64,000 nucleotides of DNA from Archivesica marissinica. Lineage: Eukaryota > Mollusca > Bivalvia > Venerida > Vesicomyidae. The stretch lies in assembly GCA_014843695.1 (NCBI GenBank), contig CM026404.1, forward strand, positions 1,074,261 to 1,138,260, read 5' to 3'. A program made the translations under genes and the position numbers. The notes below the pieces were generated by a model. That model searched no databases and was not told the DNA's origin. It saw nothing but the letters and a program-made list of their open reading frames with translations. Numbering within the stretch: the stretch's first letter is position 1; every line of letters begins with the position of its first letter. This document shows positions 46,215-59,700 of the stretch, piece by piece.

Positions 46215-46420
46215 ATTTGATCATGAATAAATATCCTCTAATTTAACCCTCTAAATGAATAAATATCCTCTAATTTAACACTCTAAATGAACAAATATCC
46301 TCTAATTTAACCCTCTAAATGAACAAATATCCTCTAATTTAACCCTCTAAATGAACAAATATCCTCTAATTTAACCCTCTAAATGGACAAATATCCTCTG
46401 ATTTAACCTTCTAAATGGAT
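46215..46420. repeat. 32-bp tandem repeat
   Basis: About six units of 'aaatatcctctaatttaacc' plus 'ctctaaatgaac'. Confidence 0.88.
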
Positions 46421-46431
46421 ATACAGTCAAA

Positions 46432-46596
46432 CCTGTGTTAAGCAGCCAGTCAAGGGAATCATAGAAAGTGGCTGTTTAGCACAGGTGGCTGCTTAATAGA
46501 GGTCAAATATATAGTAAAACAACAAATCTGGAAAGTGGCTGCTTAATACACATTGGCTGCTTAATAGAAGTGACCACTAACACAGGTTTGACTGTA
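46432..46596 (+). mobile_element. MITE-like element, acagtcaaacctgtgttaag termini
   Basis: Inverted termini tacagtcaaacctgtgtta and taacacaggtttgactgta. Internal 'ggctgcttaata' motifs are arranged as in 3790-3971, in the opposite orientation. Confidence 0.82.
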
Positions 46597-46751
46597 GTAT
46601 GAATATCCTCAATTTGTAACCCACATGTCATAACAGAATTGGGGGGAATTTTGAATTCCAAATAAAATTATAAAAGATACCTTCCTCCTAAATGTATTGT
46701 CTGGTTATGATAAAATAATAATAGATCAATAATGTAATATGAACAAAACAG

Positions 46752-46984
46752 TAGAAGTCGTGATAGCGCAGTGGTAGCGTGTTCACTTCAGGTGCAAAAT
46801 ACCAGGAGTTCGAGCCCCGCTGGAGCCATTATGATGGTGCCCCTTGGCAAGGCATTTAAATTCCATGTTGCCTCTTCTCTCTCCCTCATGGCGATGGATT
46901 CCATCAGGAATGAGGTCTCGAGAGTGATTAATATAAGTTGTAAGAAATTGTTTCGCAATTGAGCTAAAATAAATTTGTATAAAC
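46752..46984 (+). mobile_element. SINE of the 'gtcgtgatagcgcagtgg' family, with 14-bp target duplication
   Basis: Best copy in the window. Head gtcgtgatagcgcagtgg with B-box gagttcgagcccc, body, and tail ending in taaaataaatttgtataaac. Flanked by tatgaacaaaacag at 46738-46751 and 46985-46998, which shows it is a true retroposed insertion. Confidence 0.92.
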
Positions 46985-47264
46985 TATGAACAAAACAGAG
47001 GTTCCACGCAGAGGTGGGACAACCTTTAGTTAATTCATAATCCATGAAAGTCAATCATTGGATATGTAATAATAGTATTCCAAGTTTATAACAGTACGAT
47101 AAGCCAATTACTAGTTGATTCGGTAAACATGTGACCTTGCAAATTCATCCCGACAATCAGATAAATACTCCTAAACAGAAAATCTACATATTTCCCAGCT
47201 ATTACATGTCACTATTGACAGATAACAGAAAAGTACTTCATTGTACGGTCACTCTATAATAATC

Positions 47265-47500
47265 TCAGTGCTTGCCATTATATTTACTGCTTGGAATGGT
47301 TAATCTTATAATCTCAGTGCTTGCCGTCATGGCATATACTGCTTGGAATGGTTACTCTTATAATCTCAGTGCTTGCCGTCATGGCATATACTGCTTGGAA
47401 TGGTTACTCTTATAATCTCAGTGCTTGCCGTCATGGCATATACTGCTTGGAACGGTTACTCTTATAATCTCAGTGCTTGCCATTATGACATTTACTGCTT
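47265..47500. repeat. 52-bp tandem repeat
   Basis: About four to five units of 'ataatctcagtgcttgccgt' plus 'catactgcttggaatggtta'. Spacing 52 bp (47357 to 47409). The stretch 46999-47264 before it holds nothing recognised. Confidence 0.87.
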
Positions 47501-47594
47501 GGTACACAGTTATGCATGTAGGCAAGGAACGGTTACTGGCTTCTCTAGAAAACATGCTAAAGAAGAAGATACAGAAATATATCACTGGCTGTAG

Positions 47595-47747
47595 AAGAAA
47601 CACAAAGACTTCAGCCATGTTATGTGGCTACTGGCTTCTATGTTTTGTAGATTGGTGGATTTCAACACAAGCTTTGAAGCTCCTCATCTCGCTTATCATT
47701 TGTCCTTTGTGATTTTCGACTCGGATGAGGATTTCGTGCCCACCTAG
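47595..47747 (+). other. Possible coding remnant, converging on the GH20-like gene
   Basis: One frame reads KKHKDFSHVMWLLASM, then CRLVDFNTSFEAPHLAYHLS, then FVIFDSDEDFVPT and a stop. The composition is protein-like and not repeat-like. Just upstream (47518-47590) another frame reads VGKERLLASLENMLKKKIQ. Together they could be two parts of one gene tail broken by a frameshift, or neighbouring exons. I do not recognise the family. No further exons were found. Confidence 0.3.
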
Positions 47748-47789
47748 GTCATGCATTAGTCCTAGTTCACATATCACATACAGCTGTGT

Positions 47790-50700
47790 TTACTGGGAAA
47801 TTTCACTTTCGGATTTTCTTTTCGGTTCGCCATCAGGTACAAATTGTTTAAATATATTCTGTAAGGTTGATAAGGAGATTTTGAGGCCGTGTTCCAAGTA
47901 ACTTTGTTTCCATACAGATTCGTACACTTCTAACAATTCCAGTAACCTGAAAATAGCAGCAGATGCATGTACACAACTGAGATGTCTGGGTAGTTGGCAC
48001 AGATTTCAGTTTTCTACAGTTTGTGTTTTACAAGAAGCAGAATATTCCAAGGCCATAATATAAAAGGTGTTTGTTTCCTATTTCATGACTGTGAAGAGGG
48101 CTTTCTATTAAGGGTTAAGCACTGTTGCAACACCTCTCTTACATTAAGGGTTAAGCACTGTTGCAACACCTCTCTTATTAATTGAGCTATTGGCCCAAAA
48201 ACAATCTGTAGAAATAGAAACTTAATATTAAAAATGTATGTTTACTTATACATGAATTCCTGTTCAAACGTATAGTCAAAATTTCTAAAACAGTTAGTTT
48301 AATTTAAACTTTATTATTTTACAATGATTGCTAAGCAAGTTTTAACAACTTATATCAATCACTTTCATTGGCTCGGATGGCAGCGTATTTGTGGTCATTC
48401 GTGTGGGAGGAAATCGGAGTACGCGGAGAAAACCCACCTGTCCGATCTGGCGACCACCGTACCATCTCACATACTTCCGGTTCCGAGGATCGAACCCGGG
48501 TTGCATTAGTGAGAAGCGAGCGCACTAACCACTGCACTAATCGGAGGACAGCCTTGCTATCATAGCATTGGATTCGATACAAAATCAGTATTACACAAGT
48601 TTTGCAGTAAAGAAATCCATTATTTTAACCAGTTTTAATGTACTTGTTCACATTGTTGAAAAATATATAATCTGATTTTGACTAGATTAGTATATCCCCC
48701 CCCCCGTTTGATTCTCTTGGTAATAATAACAGCAATGAAACTAATGTACGTACATCACTTTTAGCATGTATTATTAAAATTTATGGCATTAAAAATGGGA
48801 CATTCGAAGACAATGCAATTTCGTTTTTTTAACAGTAATAAAATTATATCTTAATTAATTTGTACATACCTATTGGCTAAATCAGTTTTGGCTGTTGCAG
48901 GAAGATTAGCTATACCTAGGTTAACAACATCACACCCGCCATGATCCCCGGGATTCCGACCTGACACAACCAACGCTCTACCTATCCTGTAATGTAAATT
49001 TAAACTTTATTTATAACGATTGCGAAACAAGCTTCATCAACTTATATTAAATCAACTTATATTAATTATTCTCGGTGCAGATGAAGGCATATAATTATGT
49101 GATCCTTCGTTTAGGAGAAAACCTGGTGTACCCAGAGAGAACCACATGTCTGATATGGTGGCCATCTCATAGGAGTACCCGGAGAGAACCCACAAGTCTG
49201 ATATGGTGAACATCTCACAGGTGTACCCAGAGAGAACCACATGTCTGATATGGTGGCCATCTCACAGGTGTACAAACCAGAGAGAACCCACAAGTCTGAT
49301 ATGGTGGCCATCTCATAGGAGTACCTGGAGAGAACCCACAAGTCTGATATGGTGGCCATCTCATAGGAGTACCCAGAGAGAACCACATGTCTGATATGGT
49401 GGCCATCTCATAGGAGTACCTGGAGACAACCCACAAGTCTGATATGGTGAACATCTCACAGGAGTACCCGGAGAGAACCACAAGTCTGATATGGTGGACA
49501 TCTCACAGGAGTACCTGGAGACAACCCGCAAGTCTGATATGGTGAACATCTCACAGGAGTACCCGGAGAGAACCCACAAGTCTGATATGGTGAACATCTC
49601 ACAGGTGTACCCGGAGAGAACCCACAAGTCTGATATGGTGGACATCTCACAGGAGTACCTGGAGACAACCCGCAAGTCTGATATGGTGAACATCTCACAG
49701 GAGTACCCGGAGAGAACCCACAAGTCTGATATGGTGAACATCTCACAGGAGTACCCGGAGACAACCCACAAGTCTGATATGGTGGACATCTCACAGGAGT
49801 ACCTGGAGACAACCCATAAGTCTGATATGGTGAACATCTCACAGGAGTACCTGGAGACAACCCACAAGTCTGATATGGTGGCCATCTCACAGGTGTACCC
49901 GGAGAGAACCCACAAGTCTGATATGGTGAACATCTCACAGGAGTACCCAGAGAGAACCCACAAGTCTGATATGGTGACCATCTCACAGGAGTACCCAGAG
50001 AGAACCACATGTCTGATATGGTGAACATCTCACAGGAGTACCCGGAGAGAACCCACAAGTCTGATATGGTGAACATCTCACAGGAGTACCTGGAGACAAC
50101 CCACAAGTCTGATATGGTGGCCATCTCACAGGTGTACCCGGAGAGAACCCACAAGTCTGATATGGTGAACATCTCACAGGAGTACCCAGAGAGAACCCAC
50201 AAGTCTGATATGGTGACCATCTCACAGGAGTACCCAGAGAGAACCACATGTCTGATATGGTGAACATCTCACAGGAGTACCCGGAGAGAACCCACAAGTC
50301 TGATATGGTGAACATCTCACAGGAGTACCTGGAGACAACCCACAAGTCTGATATGGTGGCCATCTCACAGGTGTACCCAGAGAGAACCCACAAGTCTGAT
50401 ATGGTGAACATCTCACAGGAGTACCTGGAGACAACCCACAAGTCTGATATGGTGAACATCTCACAGGAGTACCCGGAGAGAACCACAAGTCTGATATGGT
50501 GGACATCTCACAGGAGTACCTGGAGACAACCCACAAGTCTGATATGGTGAACATCTCACAGGAGTACCTGGAGACAACCCACAAGTCTGATATGGTGACC
50601 ATCTCATAGGAGTACCTGGAGACAACCCACAAGTCTGATATGGTGAACATCTCACAGGAGTACCCGGAGAGAACCACAAGTCTGATATGGTGAACATCTC

Positions 50701-53700
50701 ACAGGAGTACCCAGAGAGAACCCACAAGTCTGATATGGTGAACATCTCACAGGAGTACCCGGAGAGAACCCACAAGTCTGATATGGTGAACATCTCACAG
50801 GAGTACCTGGAGACAACCCACAAGTCTGATATGGTGAACATCTCACAGGTGTACCCGGAGAGACCCCACAAGTCTGATATGGTGGCCATCTCACAGGAGT
50901 ACCCGGAGAGAACCCACAAGTCTGATATGGTGAACATCTCACAGGTGTACCCGGAGAGACCCCACAAGTCTGATATGGTGGCCATCTCACAGGAGTACCC
51001 GGAGAGAACCCACAAGTCTGATATGGTGAACATCTCACAGGAGTACCCAGAGAGAACCCACAAGTCTGATATGGTGAACATCTCACAGGAGTACCCAGAG
51101 AGAACCACATGTCTGATATGGTGACCATCTCACAGGAGTACCCAGAGAGAACCCACAAGTCTGATATGGTGGCCACTCACAGGAGTACCCAGAGAGAACC
51201 CACAAGTCTGATATGGTGAACATCTCACAGGAGTACCCAGAGAGAAACCACAAGTCTGATATGGTGAACATCTCACAGGAGTACCCAGAGAGAACCACAT
51301 GTCTGATATGGTGACCATCTCACAGGAGTACCCAGAGAGAACCCACAAGTCTGATATGGTGAACATCTCACAGGAGTACCCAGAGAGAACCACATGTCTG
51401 ATATGGTGGCCATCTCACAGGTGTACCCAGAGAGAACCCACAAGTCTGATATGGTGACCATCTCACAGGAGTACCCAGAGAGAACCACATGTCTGATATG
51501 GTGAACATCTCACAGGAGTACCCAGAGAGAACCACATGTCTGATATGGTGGCCATCTCACATACCTCCCGGTCTGGGGATATTCCGGGTTACATTGATAA
51601 GCGTCGTCCTAATCGGACAGCGTGTAATGTAGAAATATAACACTTTATTTAACAGTCGATTTCCATTCCTGATTTTCTCCATAATATTAAACCATGTGTC
51701 AATTTAAAGTCAAACATGTTATTGGTTGCGTCTCAGAATCAACCAATCACATCAAGGGTAAGGGTTTATAACACCCAGGCCAGTGCTACTGGGTTGGTCT
51801 CGCTGGTTATCTGTAACTCACATTCTCACAGAGTTAAATATGTACTCAGAATGGACCATAAACAACAATCTGATTTCTCACTACAGTCAAACCTGTCTTA
51901 AGCAACCAACTAAGGGAATCACAGATAGTGGTTGCTTAGCACAGTTGGGTGTTTCATACAGGTCAAATATGTAAAAAAAAAACACATTGGAAATCTTGAA
52001 ACTGGCTACTTAATGGACATGACCACAAACACAGGTTTGACTTCACAGCCAACAATACAAGACTATGTTATACTCACTGGTTGATACAAATATATTTTAG
52101 CTCGATTGCGAAACGAAGTTTTTACAATATTAGAAGAATCACTCTTGAGGGCTCATTCCTGATGGAATCTACCATGATGAGGGAGAAAGAAGAGGTAACA
52201 TGGAATATATCACAATGAGGGAGAGAGAAGAGGTAACATAGAATATATCATGATGAGGGAGAGAGAAGAGGTAACATGCATGGAATATATCACGATGAGG
52301 GAGAGAGAATAGGTAACATGGAATCTATCACGATGAGGGTGAGAGAAGAGGTAACATGGAATCTATCACAATGAGGGATAAAGAAGAGGTAACATGGAAT
52401 ATACCACAATGAGGGAGAGAGAAGAGGTAACATGGAATATACCACAATGAGGGAGAGAGAAGAGGTAACATGGAATATATCACAATGAGGGAGAGAGAAG
52501 AGGTAACTGGAATATACCACAATGAGGGAGAGAGAAGAGGTAACATGGAATATACCACATGAGGGAGAGAGAAAGGTAACATGGAATATACCACAATGAG
52601 GGAGAGAGAAGAGGTAACATGGAATATATCACAATGAGGGAGAGAGAAGAGGTAACATGGAATATACCACAATGAGGGAGAGAGAAGAGGTAACATGGAA
52701 TATACCACAATGAGGGAGAGGTAACATGGAATATACCACAATGAGGGAGAGAGAGAAGAGGTAACATGGAATATACCACAATGAGGGAGAGGTAACATGG
52801 AATATACCACAATGAGGGAGAGAGAAGAGGTAACATGGAATATATCACAATGAGGGAGAGAGAAGAGGTAACATGGAATATATCATGATGAGGGAGAGAG
52901 AAGAGGTAACATGGAATATCACGATGAGGGAGAGAGAAGAGGTAACATGGAATATCACGATGAGGGAGAGAGAAGAGGTAACATGGAATATCACGATGAG
53001 GGAGAGAGAAGAGGTAACATGGATTCAAGTGTGTTGCCTAATGACACCTCTATCATGGTTCTGACAGGACACAACCTCGACTTATACCGACGGGACACAA
53101 CCTCGACTTATACCGACGGGACACAACCTCGACTTATACTGACGGGACACAACCTCGACTTATACTGACAGGACACAAACTCGACTTATACTGACGGGAC
53201 ACAAACAGCACAGAAACACGACTTATACTGATGGGACACAAACAGCACAGAAACTCGACATATACTGATGGAACATAAACGCACAACCTCAGGGTTACAA
53301 GACGGACACAGTATTCATTACAGCACAGAAACTCGACCTATACTGACGGGACACAAACGCACAACCTCAGGGTTACAAGACGGACACAGTATTCATTACA
53401 GCACAGAAACTCGACTTATACTGACGGGACACAAACGCACAACCTCAGGGTTACAAGACAGACACAGTATTCATTACAGCACAGAAACTCAACTTATACT
53501 GACGGGACACAAACGCACAACCTCAGGGTTACAAGACAGACACAGTATTCATTACAGCACAGAAACTCGACTTATACTGACGGGACACAAACGCACAACC
53601 TCAGGGTTACAAGACGGACACAGTATTCATTACAGCACAGAAACTCGACTTATACTTACTTCACAGCCAGCAACATAAGATCACATGTATGCTGTAGTTC

Positions 53701-56700
53701 TACCACAATGCTAACACCTTGTGTACACTTTATCTCCGACGTTTTCAACTCTGCCTGGCATTTCCTGATGTGCCGAGTAACTCTCTACCATAGAGAGGAA
53801 ACATGTTAAATTAAACAAAAAACACATCTTTAATTAATCTAAAACATGACACTCTGATGTGTGTTTTACACTTATTCCAGAGTCTCATATGGTTCTTTTA
53901 CGTGCACAGTGTAAAGCACGGACACGAGACCTCGGTTTAAAGTCCCATCTGAAAGACTATGATATGAGTCATTTTAGTATGGCATAGCGGGGGAACAAAC
54001 ATGCGACCGCTGGATGTATCTATATATGTAAAATATAAAATATATATGGTATGTATCTATATATGTAAAATATATATGGTATGTATCTATATATGTAAAA
54101 TATATATGGTATGTATCTATATATGTAAAATATAAAATATATATGGTATGTATCTATATATGTAAAATATATATGGTATGTATCTATATATGTAAAATAT
54201 ATATGGTATGTATCTATATATGTAAAATATATATGGTATGTATCTATATATGTAAAATATAAAATATATATGATATGTATCTATATATGTAAAATATAAA
54301 ATATATATGATATGTATCTATATATGTAAAATATAAAATATATATGATATGTATCTATATATGTAAAATATATATGATATGTATCTACATATGTAAAATA
54401 TAAAATATATATGGTATGTATCTATATATGTAAAATATAAAATATATATGATATGTATCTATATATGTAAAATATATATGATATGTATCTACATATGTAA
54501 AATATAAAATATATATTGTATGTATCTATATATGTAAAATATAAAATATATATGGTATGTATCTACATATGTAATATATAAAATATATATGGTATGTATC
54601 TATATATGTAAAATATAAAATATATATGGTATGTATCTATATATGTAAAATATATATGGTATGTATTCATATATGTAATATGGTTGTTTGACTTTCTCAT
54701 CAATATATTGCCAACAGGTTTCAATTCCATCAACATATTGCCAACAGGTTTCAATTCCATCAATATATTGCCAACACGTTTCAATGCCATCAATATATTG
54801 CCAACAGGTTTCAATTCCATCAACATATTGCCAACAGGTTTCAATTCCATCAATATATTGCCAACAGGTTTCAAGTCCATCAATATATTGCCAACAGGTT
54901 TCAAGTCCATCAATATATTGCCAACAGGTTTCAATTTCATCAATATATTGCCAACAGGTTTCAAGTCCATCAAATATTGCCAACAGGTTTCAAGTCCATC
55001 AATATATTGCCAACAGGTTTCAATTCCATCAATATATTGCCAACAGGTTTCAATTCCATCAATATATTGCCAACAGGTTTCAATTCCATCAATATATTGC
55101 CAACAGGTTTCAATTCCATCAATATATTGCCAACAGGTTTCAATTCCATCAATATATTGCCAACAGGTTTCAATTCCATCAATATATTGCCAACAGGTTT
55201 CAATTCCATCAATATATTGCCAACAGGTTTCAATTCCATCAATATATTGCCAACAGGTTTCAATTCCATCAATATATTGCCAACAGGTTTCAATTCCATC
55301 AATATATTGCCAACAGGTTTCAAGTCCATCAATATATTGCCAACAGGTTTCAAGTCCATCAATATATTGCCAACAGGTTTCAATTCCATCAATATATTGC
55401 CAACAGGTTTCAATTCCATCAATAATATTATATTGCCAACAGGTTTCAATTCCATCAATATATTGCCAACAGGTTTCAATTTCATCAATATATTGCCAAC
55501 AGGTTTCAATTCATCAATATATTGCCAACAGGTTTCAATTCATCAACATATTGCCAACAGGTTTCAATTCATCAACATATCTTTCTTTGCATATGCAGAC
55601 AAAATGCCGAGCCATATTAGAATATTGTTTTAATTGGTAAGTACCTGGAGCATATCTGGTGTGAGATTTTCTATGAGGGAGTTGTCCGGGTTGAGCAGGA
55701 ACTGGTAGAGCAGGGAACCATTATCTGACGGGAAATCAGAACAGTCATCCCCTGAAAAACATAAATGATATATTTTCTCTACGGGAGTTATCAGGGTCAA
55801 TAACTATACATAGTAAAAGTGCATTTGTTGAGACGTGTATTTCTGATACAAAATAGTTTTATATGATGCGTTCCACTAAAATCAAGAATTTTATCAGTGA
55901 AATAAAATGTGTCAGTCAAGTGGTTGAATAAAATGTGTCAGTCAAGTGGTTGAATATAATGCGTCAGTCAAGTGGTTGAATAAAATGTGTCAGTCAAGTG
56001 GTTGAATAAAATGTGTCAGTCAAGTGGTTGAATATAATGCGTCAGTCAAGTGGTTGAATAAAATGTGTCAGTCAAGTGGTTGAATAAAATGTGTCAGTCA
56101 AGTGGTTGAATATAATGTGTCAGTCAAGTGGTTGAATAAAATGTGTCAGTCAAGTGGTTGAATAAAATGTGTCAGTCAAGTGGTTGAATATAATGCGTCA
56201 GTCAAGTGGTTGAATAAAATGTGTCAGTCAAGTGGTTGAATAAAATGTGTCAGTCAAGTGGTTGAATATAATGCGTCAGTCAAGTGGTTGAATAAAATGT
56301 GTCAGTCAAGTGGTTGAATAAAATGTGTCAGTCAAGTGGTTGAATAAAATGTGTCAGTCAAGTGGTTGAATAAAATGTGTCAGTCAAGTGGTTGAATAAA
56401 ATGTGTCAGTCAAGTGGTTGAATATGTGTGTGTGGTTGTTAATGCATCAGTCAAGTGGTTGAATAAAATGTGTCAGTCAAGTGGTTGAATAAAATGTGTC
56501 AGTCAAGTGGTTGAATATAATGCGTCAGTCAAGTGGTTGAATAAAATGTGTCAGTCAAGTGGTTGAATAAAATGTGTCAGTCAAGTGGTTGAATAAAATG
56601 TGTCAGTCAAGTGGTTGAATAAAATGTGTCAGTCAAGTGGTTGAATAAAATGTGTCAGTCAAGTGGTTGAATAAAATGTGTCAGTCAAGTGGTTGAATAA

Positions 56701-59700
56701 AATGTGTGTGTGGTTGTTGTGTGTGTGGTTGTATGTGTCAGTCAAGTGGTTGAATAAAATGCGTCAGTCAAGTGGTTGAATAAAATGTGTCAGTCAAGTA
56801 GTTAAATAAAATGTGTCAGTCAAGCTGTATATACCCACATCCACCCATATATACCCACATCCACCCATATATACCCACATCCACCCATATATACCCACCT
56901 CCACCCATATATACCCACATCCACCCATATATACCCACATCCACCCATATATACCCACCTCCACCCATATATACCCACATCCACCCATATATACCCACCT
57001 CCACCCATATATACCCACCTCCACCCATTATACCCACCTCCACCACATCCACCCATATATACCCACATCCACCCATATATACCCACATCCACCCATATAT
57101 ACCCACATCCACCCATATATACCCACCTCCACCCATATATACCCACATCCACCCATATATACCCACCTCCACCCATATATACCCACCTCCACCCATATAT
57201 ACCCACATCCACCCATATATACCCAACCTCCACCCATATATACCCACCTCCACCCATATATACCCACCTCCACCACATCCACCCATATATACCCACCTCC
57301 ACCCATATTACCCACATCCACCCATATATCCCCCTCCACCCATATATACCCCCACCTCCACCACATCCCCCATATATACCCACATCCACCACCTCCACCC
57401 AATATACCCACATCCACCCATAATACCCACCTCCACCACATCCACCCATATATACCCCCTCCACCCATATATACCCACCTCCACACCCATATATCCCCAC
57501 ATCCACCCCTATATACCCACCTCCACCACATCCACCCAATTACCCACCTCCACCCATATATACCCACCTCCACCCATTATATACCCACATCCACCCATAT
57601 ATACCACATCCACCCATATATACCCACCTCCACCCATATATACCCACCTCCACCCATATATACCCACATCCCCCATATATACCCACCCTCCACCCATATA
57701 TACCCACATCCACCCATATATACCCACCTCCACCAATCCACCCAATATACCCACATCCACCACCCACCCTATCTACCCACATCCACCATATATACCCACA
57801 TCCACCCATATTAGAACCCACATCCACAACATCCACCCATATATACCCACATCCACCCATATATACCCACCTCCACCCATATTACCCCCATCACACATCC
57901 ACCATATATACCCACATCCACCCATATATACCCACCTCCACCCACACCTCCACCCATATATCCCACCTCCACCCATATATACCCACCTCCACCCACACCT
58001 CCACCCATATATACCCACCTCCACCCATATATACCCACATCCATCCATATATACCCCACCTCCCCCATATATACCCACATCCACCCATATATACCCCCTC
58101 CACCCATATATACCCACATCCCCCACACCTCCACCCATATATACCCACATCCATCCATATATCCCCACATCCACCCTATATACCCACCTCCACCCTATAT
58201 ACCCACATCCCCATATATACCCACATCCACCCATATATAACCACCTCCACCCATATATACCCACCTCCACCCACACCTCCACCCATATATACCCACCTCC
58301 ACCCATATATACCCACATCCATCCATATATACCCACATCCCCCATATATACCCACATCCCCCACCCATATATACCCACCTCCACCCATATATACCCCCTC
58401 CACCCACACCTCCACCCATATATACCCACCTCCACCCATATATCCACACCTCCACCCACACCTCCACCCATATATATCCACATCCACCCATATATAACCA
58501 CCTCCACCCATATATACCCACCTCCACCCACAACCTCCACCCATATATACCCATATCCATCCATATATAACCACCTCCACCCATATATACCCACCTCCAC
58601 CCATTTCACATCCACCCATATATACCCACCTCCACCCATATATACCCACCTCCACCCATATATACCCACCTCCACCCATATATATATATATACCCACCTG
58701 TCTGACGTCGAGCACACCTGAGTAGGTACGTCTCTGCTCTACCAAGTTCCACTATTGTATGTCCAACAACACCCTTCTCTGCACGAAATATATGAAGATT
58801 TAGCAGTTCTTCCAAGTTGCCCAGACAAAACTCCTGAAAGAAAGATTGAATCCATTAGAAACTGACCTATATATCTATGAACACACCAGAATAATCATAA
58901 TACTGCACAGTGTGTTATTCGTCTTCTACTTCCAATAATGTACATAGCCAACTCTGGAGCATTGTCGTACATTCTCCTTTTTTGCACTTTCATTTAACAA
59001 TGAACTAGTACAGGCATATATGTACAAATAAAACATAACATCCAACCTGACTACGTTATTTCCTAACCATTTTCCATCATCTCACCTAGTGACCTAGTTT
59101 TTACAAAGCTGAAACAAGCTTGGCTGAATTTTAAGGGTTCTTTCCCTTTAATTTGACCAAGTAATCTACCAATAATTTGCTATAGAAATTGCCGATTACT
59201 ACAAAGGGACACTAAGCTTTCATCATAATATCTCTAAAGGTGTGAATACAATCCAGTGAACACTTGAATTGCTATCGTTTCTTGTGATTTAAAGTCGCAC
59301 CAAACAGTTTAGGTGATATGGCGACTCTTCAGTTATTATCGGTGGAAGAATACTCGAGTGTCCCTCTCTTTAATACAAATTTATTTTAGCTTGATTGCGA
59401 AAACAACTTATATTAATCACTCTCGAGACCTCATTCCTGATGGAAATCATCGCCACGAGGGAGAGAGAAGAGGCAATGTGGAATTTAAATGCCTTGCCTA
59501 AATGCTATCACGACTTCCACGAGTGTCCCTCTGAGCAGTATTTCAGGCACGGACCGGCACCCAAGTAGAACCACTGGCCTTCTGCAAGCCAGCGGAATAG
59601 TTTCCTCACATGAAAGAAATTTTTTCATTTTTGAGTTGCCATGGAGCAACCGGTTTATTTGTTTTTTCATATTTACATACACAGAAACATAAATACAATT

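Noticed and set aside
49361..51108. Repeated SGYSCEMFTISDLWV open frames
   Set aside because: 48-bp satellite derived from a SINE body; the period is divisible by 3, so both strands stay open.
52040..52085. Duplicated end of GH20-like exon 53784-53660 (ttcacagccaacaa versus tcacagccagcaac)
   Set aside because: Similarity is limited to about 14 bases and then fades; too short to separate from chance next to a MITE end.
54684..55640. 318-codon open frame (INILPTGFNS repeats)
   Set aside because: A 30-bp satellite has a period divisible by 3 and no stops, so open frames are automatic.
56811..58721. 636-codon His/Pro/Tyr/Thr-rich open frame on the plus strand
   Set aside because: It is entirely the 20-bp satellite inside an intron of the minus-strand gene; indels keep switching the frame and no non-repeat protein sequence is present.
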